This document shows positions 1-4,738 of a DNA stretch of 8,750 nt, in pieces. Position numbers and translations under genes: made by a program. Position 1 is the stretch's first letter. Each line of letters opens with the position of its first letter. This stretch comes from Stenotrophomonas maltophilia (lineage in GTDB: Bacteria; Pseudomonadota; Gammaproteobacteria; Xanthomonadales; Xanthomonadaceae), in contig DGIP01000124.1 in assembly GCA_002386405.1 (NCBI GenBank), positions 1 to 8,750 on the forward strand, read 5' to 3'. The notes beneath the pieces were generated by a model, which was given only the letters and a program-made list of their open reading frames with translations, had not been told where the DNA came from and ran no database searches.

Positions 1-842
1 TGCGCGCCCTACACGGCCGCGTGCCGGCCCGCCACCTGGCCCTGCGCGTGCTGGACCATGGCCTGGAAGCCCTGGCCGCGCACGACTACCCGGCCCTGGC
101 CCGCCAGCTGTACGCCGAAGTGGCCGACATCCACGAAGCGGTGCGCCTGATCCTGTCACTGCAGCCGCGCCCCGGCGACAGCCTGCTGCCGGACACGGCC
201 GGTGCGGTCATCCCCGATGTGCTGGCGTGGCACGCCGACGGCCAGTGGCGCGTGGCCCTGAACCCGGCCACCAGCCGCCGCCTGAGCATCAACGCTACCT
301 ACGAAAGTGCCCTGGCCGATGCCGGCGACAGCGCCCAGCCGCTGCGCGACATGCTGCAGGAAGCCCGCTGGCTGACCCGCGGCCTGTCCATGCGCTACGA
401 CACCCTGCTGCGCACCACCCGGGTCATCATCGAGCGCCAGGCCGGCTTCCTCACCCGCGGCGAAGAGGCGATGGCGCCGCTGACCCTGAAGGAAGTGGCC
501 GATGCGATCGGCATGCACGAGTCCACCGTCTCGCGCATCACCACCGGCAAGTACCTGCAGACCCCGCGCGGCACCCTGGAGCTGAAGCACTTCTTCGCCG
601 TGCGCCTGGAAGGCGCCAGCGTCTCCGGCCAGGCCGTGAAGGCCATGGTCCGGCGCCTGATCGATGCCGAACCGGCCGGTCGTCCGCTGGCTGATGAAGC
701 CATTGCGGGACTTCTGTCACGTCAGGGTGTGAACATTGCACGCCGAACCGTTGCAAAATACCGCGAACAACTGGACATCGCCCCGGCCCGGGAACGCCGC
801 CGGCACAATGCCCGCACCCCGCTACTGGCCCGGGTGGGCTGA
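1..842 (+). CDS. rpoN2: RNA polymerase sigma-54 factor, C-terminal part (5' end outside window)
   Basis: This is the alternative sigma factor that directs RNA polymerase to -24/-12 promoters and needs an AAA+ activator. The reading frame is open from base 3, so the gene starts upstream. The GTG at 21 is only an internal codon, and about 279 C-terminal residues are visible out of roughly 480 in the family. The first part matches the core-binding region (LYAEVADIHEAV, SLQPRPG, LNP...RLSIN). A helix-turn-helix region follows at about 481–600 (LTLKEVADAIGMHESTVSRI, then KYLQTPRG). The diagnostic RpoN box ARRTVAKYRE lies at 738–767 and binds the -24 element. A basic tail of about 20 residues follows the box, slightly longer than usual. 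Xanthomonads commonly carry two rpoN genes. The copy next to vemR and fleQ is rpoN2, the one tied to flagella, and this assignment rests on context. Family identity is certain; the paralogue number is inferred. Confidence 0.95.
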   Translation, partial: RALHGRVPARHLALRVLDHGLEALAAHDYPALARQLYAEVADIHEAVRLILSLQPRPGDSLLPDTAGAVIPDVLAWHADGQWRVALNPATSRRLSINATYESALADAGDSAQPLRDMLQEARWLTRGLSMRYDTLLRTTRVIIERQAGFLTRGEEAMAPLTLKEVADAIGMHESTVSRITTGKYLQTPRGTLELKHFFAVRLEGASVSGQAVKAMVRRLIDAEPAGRPLADEAIAGLLSRQGVNIARRTVAKYREQLDIAPARERRRHNARTPLLARVG

Positions 843-856
843 AGGAAGTACACGAC

Positions 857-1234
857 ATGAACAAGCTCACCGTCCTGCTGGTCGATGACCACGAAGGTTT
901 CATCAACGCCGCCATGCGCCACTTCCGCAAGGTCGAGTGGCTGGATGTGGTCGGCAGCGCCGCCAATGGCCTGGAAGCCATCGAGCGCTCCGAAGCACTG
1001 CGCCCGCAGGTCGTGCTGATGGACCTGGCCATGCCCGAGATGGGCGGGCTGCAGGCCACCCGCCTGATCAAGTCGCAGGATGATGCCCCGTACATCGTCA
1101 TCGCCAGCCACTTCGACGACGTCGAGCACCGCGAGCACTCGTTGCGCGCCGGCGCCGACAACTTCGTCAGCAAGCTGTCCTACATCCAGGAGGTCATGCC
1201 GATCCTGGAGGGCTTGAAGGAGCCGACGCCATGA
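857..1234 (+). CDS. vemR: Single-domain response regulator, VemR type
   Basis: A 125-residue receiver (CheY-like) domain with no output domain. The phosphotransfer residues are all present: acidic pair D10–D11 (LLVDDH), phospho-acceptor D56 (VVLMDLAMP), switch Ser S84 (IVIASH) and conserved Lys K106 (FVSK). It should therefore be able to accept phosphate and act through protein contacts. Its position between rpoN2 and fleQ matches vemR of Xanthomonas campestris, a receiver-only regulator reported to affect motility, exopolysaccharide and virulence. The start is supported by the Shine-Dalgarno AGGAAG at 843–848, 8 nt before the ATG. The gap to rpoN2 is 14 nt, and the 3' end overlaps fleQ by 4 nt (ATGA), so co-transcription and coupling are likely. 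No cognate histidine kinase gene is in the window, so its phosphodonor is unknown. Confidence 0.88.
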   Translation: MNKLTVLLVDDHEGFINAAMRHFRKVEWLDVVGSAANGLEAIERSEALRPQVVLMDLAMPEMGGLQATRLIKSQDDAPYIVIASHFDDVEHREHSLRAGADNFVSKLSYIQEVMPILEGLKEPTP

Positions 1235-2724
1235 GCGAGTCGCGCATCCTGGTGCTGGACAACGACGCCGTGCGTGCCGAGCGCACCGTTGGCCTGCTGG
1301 AATTCATGGACTTCAACCCGCGCTGGATTGCCGACGCGGCCGATTTTGATACCACCCGCCACCGCGCAACCGACTGGATGGCCGTGATCATCGGCGGGCT
1401 GGAACCGGGCGCGCGCAGCGAAGCGCTGTTTGCGTGGGCCGGCCAGGGCGCACTGCCGCCGCCGGTGATGCTGATTGACGGCGATGCCGCCGCGTTCGCC
1501 CAGCGCCACGGCCTGCATGAGGCCAACGTATGGCCGCTGGAGGCGCCGCTGCGGCATGCGCAGATGGAAGCGCTGCTGCGCCGTGCCAGCCTGAAGCGGC
1601 TGGATGCCGAACACCAGGCCGGTGCCGTGCAGGACCAGGGCCCGACCGGCGACGGCGCGGCGGTCAGCGCGCTGCGCCAGATGATCGAGCAGGTGGCCGC
1701 CTTCGACACCACCGTGCTGGTGCTGGGCGAATCGGGGACCGGCAAGGAAGTGGTGTCGCGTTCCATCCACCAGCGCTCGCCGCGCCGCGATGGTCCGTTC
1801 GTGGCGATCAACTGCGGCGCGATCCCGGCCGACCTGCTGGAAAGCGAACTGTTCGGTCACGAAAAAGGCGCCTTCACCGGCGCGCTGAGCGCCCGCAAGG
1901 GCCGTTTCGAAATGGCCGAAGGCGGCACCCTGCTGCTGGATGAAATCGGCGACATGAGCCTGCCGATGCAGGTGAAGCTGCTGCGCGTGCTGCAGGAACG
2001 CAGCTTCGAGCGCGTGGGCGGCAACCAGACGATCCGCTGCAACGTGCGGGTGATCGCCGCAACCCACCGCGACCTGGAATCGCGCATTGCCGATGGCAAG
2101 TTCCGCGAGGATCTGTTCTACCGGCTCAACGTGTTCCCGATCGACGTGCCGGCCCTGCGCGAGCGCAGCGAAGACCTGCCGGCGCTGGTGGCCACCATTG
2201 CCGGCCAGCTGGCCCGTACCGGGCGCGGCGAAGTGCGTTTCAGCCCCGAAGCACTGCAGGCGCTGGCCAGTTACGAATGGCCGGGCAATGTGCGCGAGCT
2301 GACCAACCTGGTGGAGCGCCTGGCGGTGCTGCATCCGGGCGGCAACGTGCGCGTGCAGGACCTCCCGGCACGCTATCGCGGTGATTTCGCGGTGGCAGCA
2401 CCGGTTGCGGTGGCTGCGCCGGTACCGGCCGGCGATGACCGCCTGGACCTGCGCAGCTTCTCGTTCCACGCCCCGGCGGCGGACGCGGGCGCGGCGGCGA
2501 ACGGTACTGCGGTCAATGGCAAGGCACCTGCCCTGCCCGACGCCGGCCTGGACCTGCGCAACCACATGGCCAACATCGAGTTGAACCTGATCAACGAGGC
2601 GTTGGAGCGCACGCAGGGCGTGGTCGCGCACGCGGCCCAGCTACTGGGCCTGCGCCGCACCACGCTGGTGGAAAAGCTGCGCAAGTACGGCATCGAGCGC
2701 GACCAGGCCGAATTGGCCGGTTGA
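1231..2724 (+). CDS. fleQ: Sigma-54-dependent flagellar master activator FleQ
   Basis: A 497-residue AAA+ enhancer-binding protein expected to remodel sigma-54 polymerase at flagellar promoters. Residues 1–125 form a receiver-like domain in which glycines (G55–G56, AVIIGG) occupy the place of the phospho-acceptor Asp. The AAA+ domain (about 145–380) has Walker A GESGTGKE (166–173), the sigma-54 contact loop GAFTGA (213–218), Walker B TLLLDE (233–238), FREDLFYRLNVFPI (291–304) and WPGNVREL (350–357). An Ala/Pro-rich linker (about 385–435) leads to a Fis-type helix-turn-helix at about 461–485 (VVAHAAQLLGLRRTTLVEKL). The length fits Pseudomonas FleQ (about 490). The start has AAGGAG at 1217–1222, 8 nt upstream, and overlaps the vemR stop as ATGA. 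By alignment with P. aeruginosa FleQ as I recall it, the LFRS and ExxxR c-di-GMP motifs are replaced by QDQG (134–137) and TIAGQ (322–326), while R177 matches the conserved Arg185. Confidence 0.95.
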   Translation: MSESRILVLDNDAVRAERTVGLLEFMDFNPRWIADAADFDTTRHRATDWMAVIIGGLEPGARSEALFAWAGQGALPPPVMLIDGDAAAFAQRHGLHEANVWPLEAPLRHAQMEALLRRASLKRLDAEHQAGAVQDQGPTGDGAAVSALRQMIEQVAAFDTTVLVLGESGTGKEVVSRSIHQRSPRRDGPFVAINCGAIPADLLESELFGHEKGAFTGALSARKGRFEMAEGGTLLLDEIGDMSLPMQVKLLRVLQERSFERVGGNQTIRCNVRVIAATHRDLESRIADGKFREDLFYRLNVFPIDVPALRERSEDLPALVATIAGQLARTGRGEVRFSPEALQALASYEWPGNVRELTNLVERLAVLHPGGNVRVQDLPARYRGDFAVAAPVAVAAPVPAGDDRLDLRSFSFHAPAADAGAAANGTAVNGKAPALPDAGLDLRNHMANIELNLINEALERTQGVVAHAAQLLGLRRTTLVEKLRKYGIERDQAELAG

Positions 2725-2795
2725 CCGTAGCGCCACGCCCTGCGTGGCTGCTCTCCGTCCGGCACCGCGAAGCCACGCAGGGCGTGGCTCTACGG
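2725..2795. repeat. SMAG-like GTAG palindromes, inverted pair
   Basis: Two copies of a GTAG-headed palindrome face each other. Copy 1 begins CCGTAG at 2725 and contains the hairpin GCCACGCCCTGCGTGGC (2732–2748, 7-bp stem, 3-nt loop). Copy 2 is its reverse complement, with its hairpin at 2772–2788 and ending CTACGG at 2795. The 24-nt arms 2725–2748 and 2772–2795 pair with a single mismatch (C2731 against T2789) across a 23-nt spacer, so each copy can fold alone or both can form one long stem. The GTAG head, size and paired arrangement match the SMAG family of REP-like elements from Stenotrophomonas maltophilia. The array starts at the first base after the fleQ stop codon. It may stabilise or terminate the rpoN2–vemR–fleQ transcript, which is an inference. 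The structure is certain; the family name is very likely. Confidence 0.88.
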
Positions 2796-2950
2796 CCTTC
2801 ACCTCGCCATGACGGGCACGGGCATAGCGTCGCCAACAGCCGCGTGCAGGGGCTTCCAACACGCTCCGGCTCACGGGGAATCGGGGGATTCACGCAGTTC
2901 GCTCGACCGGAAGTACCGGCCAGGCGCGCTGTCACCCGAGGATCTCCGCC

Positions 2951-4102
2951 ATGGATCGTTCCTGGTATCGCATTGCTTTGCGTGGTGTTTCGCGCGCTCC
3001 CCTCGCCCGTTCCCTCTTCATCATCGGCGCAGCGCTGGGCGTGTTCCTGTCAACGAGCTCACCCGTTCTTGCCCAATCGGTCTGCAACCAGACCGGTGGC
3101 ACCGCACCTACCGCCACAGGCGGCAGTGCATTCGCCTGCGGTGACGGTGCGACGGCCGCAGGTGGCCTGGGAACCGCATTCGGCACCGACAGCGCCGCGG
3201 GCGGAGGCAATTCTGTCGCGGTAGGCGGTGTCGCCAACGCGTCAGGCGACTTCAGCAGTGCCTTGGGCCGCAGCGCGGCGGCGACCGCCACCGCGGCTAC
3301 CGCGGTCGGTTTCAACAGTGCGGCATCGGGCGAGAACTCCATGTCGTTCGGCGCCAATTCCGCTGCAAGCGCGGCCAACGCACATGCCTTCGGCACCGGC
3401 AGCGTGGCGTCCGGCGCCGACAGCACCGCGATCGGCAATGCGGCCAGCGCCACGGCTGCAAACTCCGTTGCGCTGGGTGCCGGTTCGGTCGCTGGTGAAG
3501 CCAACACGGTGTCCATCGGCGCCGCCGGCGCCGAGCGCAAGATCACCAACATGGCCGCCGGCGTTGCCGACACTGATGGGGTCAATGTCAGCCAGCTGAA
3601 GGATTCCGCTGCAACGACGCTGGCTGCCGCGAACACCTATACCGACGAGCAGGCCGATGCCACCTTGACCGAAGCCAACACGTACACCGACACGGTGGCC
3701 GGCGATACGTTGACGGCGGCCAATACCTACACCGACCAGCAGATCAACCAGGTCGGGGGATTGGCCAACAGCGCCGCTGCGGACCTGGCGCAGTTCAAGA
3801 TTGAAGCCAATGACCGTTTCGCCGGTATCGACGACCGCTTGAACGGCATGGATGAAAGCCTGCGACTGATGGATCGTCGGATCAGTCGTCAAGGCGCCAT
3901 GACCGCCGCGCTGGTGCAGAGCTCGGGCATGCCGGACGTCGGTGCAAACTACCTGGGCGTCGGCGTGGGCTGGTCCGAGGGGGAGAACGCCTTTGCCGCC
4001 TCCTTCCGCCGTCGCTTCACCGAACACTTCACTGGCTCGGTGGGCGGTGCGACCAGTGGCAACGAACGTTCGGTGGGTATCGGCGCCGGTGTTACCTGGT
4101 AA
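2951..4102 (+). CDS. YadA-type trimeric autotransporter adhesin
   Basis: A 383-residue secreted adhesin expected to trimerise on the outer membrane (type Vc secretion). Residues 1–41 are a long signal peptide: a basic n-region, a hydrophobic core at 21–33 (SLFIIGAALGVFL) and likely cleavage after VLA41. Residues about 60–195 are YadA head repeats of the S-x-A-x-G type (NSVAVGG, DSTAIGN, NSVALGAGS). The neck is RKITNMAAGVADTDGVNVSQL (196–216). The stalk carries three ANTYTD units at exact 15-residue spacing, followed by a heptad-like coiled coil (about 280–312). The last 70 residues are the beta-barrel anchor, ending in an aromatic residue (VTW). The ATG is supported by GAGGA at 2938–2942, 8 nt upstream. 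Cysteines at 45 and 63 flank the start of the head. Third codon positions, especially at the 5' end, are less G/C-biased than in the flagellar genes. The gene lies between fleQ and fliE with its own terminator. Receptor and function are not deducible, and no gene name is assigned. Confidence 0.92.
   Translation: MDRSWYRIALRGVSRAPLARSLFIIGAALGVFLSTSSPVLAQSVCNQTGGTAPTATGGSAFACGDGATAAGGLGTAFGTDSAAGGGNSVAVGGVANASGDFSSALGRSAAATATAATAVGFNSAASGENSMSFGANSAASAANAHAFGTGSVASGADSTAIGNAASATAANSVALGAGSVAGEANTVSIGAAGAERKITNMAAGVADTDGVNVSQLKDSAATTLAAANTYTDEQADATLTEANTYTDTVAGDTLTAANTYTDQQINQVGGLANSAAADLAQFKIEANDRFAGIDDRLNGMDESLRLMDRRISRQGAMTAALVQSSGMPDVGANYLGVGVGWSEGENAFAASFRRRFTEHFTGSVGGATSGNERSVGIGAGVTW
3626..3736 (+). 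repeat. Stalk repeat of the adhesin, 45-bp period
   Basis: Three units encode the hexapeptide ANTYTD at residues 227–232, 242–247 and 257–262, exactly 45 bp apart. The DNA copies differ at synonymous sites (for example aacacctataccgac, aacacgtacaccgac and aatacctacaccgac). They are therefore old rather than freshly duplicated, while the protein motif is held constant. Fifteen-residue periodicity is known from right-handed coiled-coil stalks of YadA-family proteins. Confidence 0.85.
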
Positions 4103-4126
4103 TTCTTTCCCGCCCCGCTTCACGTC

Positions 4127-4153
4127 AAGACGCCCGGAACTTCCGGGCGTCTT
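4127..4153 (+). terminator. Rho-independent-type terminator of the adhesin gene
   Basis: A 13-base arm AAGACGCCCGGAA (4127–4139) is perfectly complementary to TTCCGGGCGTCTT (4141–4153) around a single central base. In practice this gives a GC-rich stem of about 11 bp with a small AACTT loop. It starts 24 nt after the adhesin stop codon. The following T-tract is short and interrupted (CTTGCTCT), so efficiency may be moderate. The stem is symmetric enough to work on either strand. It separates the adhesin transcript from the fliE promoter region. Confidence 0.78.
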
Positions 4154-4162
4154 GCTCTCACC

Positions 4163-4237
4163 CCGTCGCGACGGTTTCCCGACGCCGGGGTTCCGTCACC
4201 CAACCTGCGTCGCCTTGACGCAGCGGCATTCCGTCAC
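4163..4237. promoter_or_regulatory. Candidate upstream activator region of the fliE promoter
   Basis: This non-coding stretch is rich in GTC/GAC half-sites. It has a perfect 12-bp palindrome CCGTCGCGACGG (4163–4174) and a perfect interrupted palindrome CTGCGTC-N5-GACGCAG (4205–4223). It also has a direct repeat TTCCGTCAC at 4191–4199 and 4229–4237. Relative to the predicted fliE transcription start (about 4339), the two palindromes are centred near -170 and -125, where enhancer sites of sigma-54 activators are often found. Neither palindrome has the GTC-N8-GAC spacing I recall for the Pseudomonas FleQ box, so binding by FleQ is a hypothesis only. Confidence 0.4.
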
Positions 4238-4312
4238 GGTGGGCATGTAACCGGTTGCGCCGCAGGCCTTCACACCGCGGCATCACGACAACGCTGAACC
4301 ACTCAGCCGTTT

Positions 4313-4328
4313 CGGCACGGGGCTTGCA
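4313..4328 (+). promoter_or_regulatory. Sigma-54 (-24/-12) promoter of the fliE operon
   Basis: The sequence CGGCACggggcTTGCA matches the sigma-54 consensus TGGCAC-N5-TTGCA at all but the first base. The invariant GG (4314–4315) and GC (4326–4327) have exactly 10 nt between them. Transcription should start near 4339, leaving a leader of about 31 nt before the fliE ATG. The activator (fleQ) and sigma factor (rpoN2) that would use it are encoded just upstream, and sigma-54 control of fliE is usual in polar flagellates with FleQ. Confidence 0.9.
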
Positions 4329-4357
4329 ACGTCATCACTCGAAACCCCCAAACAGCC

Positions 4358-4367
4358 GGAACGTTCC
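4358..4367 (+). promoter_or_regulatory. Weak ribosome-binding region of fliE inside a palindrome
   Basis: The only Shine-Dalgarno-like bases before the fliE ATG (4370) are CGGAA at 4357–4361. They lie within the perfect 10-bp palindrome GGAACGTTCC (4358–4367). The site is weaker than those of the neighbouring genes. A small hairpin or protein contact here could influence translation of the first gene in the operon, but this is speculation. Confidence 0.35.
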
Positions 4368-4369
4368 AG

Positions 4370-4726
4370 ATGTCACACTCCGTCACCTCGATTCTTTCCC
4401 AGATCCGCACCTACCAGACCCAGGTAGGCCAGTCCGTCGAGACCCCCCAGACCAACGCCCTGCAGGGGCTGCAAGGGGTGGTGGCACCGCAGGACGTGCA
4501 GGGCCCGAGCTTCACCGAGACCCTGCGCGGCGCGATCGCCGGCGTCAACGAGGCGCAGCAGAAATCCGGCGCCCTCGCCCGCGCCTTCGAACTGGGTGAA
4601 CCCGGCGCCGACCTGGCCAAGGTGATGGTCGCCTCGCAGCAGTCCCAGATCGCCTTCCGCGCCACCGTGGAAGTCCGCAACCGTCTCGTCCAGGCTTACC
4701 AGGACGTGATGAACATGCCGCTGTAA
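4370..4726 (+). CDS. fliE: Flagellar hook-basal body protein FliE
   Basis: A small protein (118 residues) that joins the MS ring to the proximal rod and is exported early by the flagellar type III system. The C-terminal half carries the family signature: SFTETLRGAIAGVNEAQQKS, then GEPGADLAKVMVASQQSQIAF and VEVRNRLVQAYQDVMNMPL. The last segment is the conserved hydrophobic C-terminal helix ending in M-x-M-P-L. The N-terminal 45 residues are variable and Gln-rich. Length is within the family range (about 100–120). It is the first gene of the operon, 42 nt after the sigma-54 promoter. No better in-frame start lies between the promoter and this ATG. Confidence 0.96.
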   Translation: MSHSVTSILSQIRTYQTQVGQSVETPQTNALQGLQGVVAPQDVQGPSFTETLRGAIAGVNEAQQKSGALARAFELGEPGADLAKVMVASQQSQIAFRATVEVRNRLVQAYQDVMNMPL

Positions 4727-4738
4727 GGATAGAAACGC

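Noticed and set aside
21..842. GTG at 21 as the true start of the sigma-54 gene.
   Set aside because: The same frame is open back to base 3, and the protein begins in the middle of the core-binding region. The gene is cut by the window edge.
1180..2631. Long open frame (483 codons) on the minus strand, antisense to fleQ.
   Set aside because: Its His/Gln/Arg-rich composition shows no domain, and it mirrors fleQ codons with G/C in third positions. It is a by-product of high GC.
2725..2795. The palindromes as a classical Rho-independent terminator of fleQ.
   Set aside because: There is no T-tract after the second arm (CTACGGCCTTCACC). The GTAG heads and paired arrangement fit a dispersed REP-like element better, though a terminating effect is possible.
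2815..2828. Possible sigma-54 promoter for the adhesin (GGCACGGGCATAGC, GG and GC separated by 10 nt).
   Set aside because: The -12 half is TAGC instead of TTGC and the match is weak. In GC-rich sequence, GG-N10-GC alone occurs often by chance. I see no convincing promoter for the adhesin in 2796–2937.
2721..3224. Plus-strand open frame spanning the SMAG-like repeats and the 5' end of the adhesin.
   Set aside because: It runs through the palindromes and overlaps the adhesin in another frame, with no ribosome-binding site or recognisable domain.
4103..4369. Pseudomonas-type FleQ box (GTC-N8-GAC) or a sigma-28 promoter upstream of fliE.
   Set aside because: I found no GTC-N8-GAC palindrome and no TAAAG...GCCGATAA-like sequence by eye. 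Only the palindromes with other spacings are present.
4255..4599. Plus-strand open frame across the fliE promoter and the start of fliE.
   Set aside because: It overlaps fliE out of frame and contains the sigma-54 promoter. The predicted peptide has no recognisable features.
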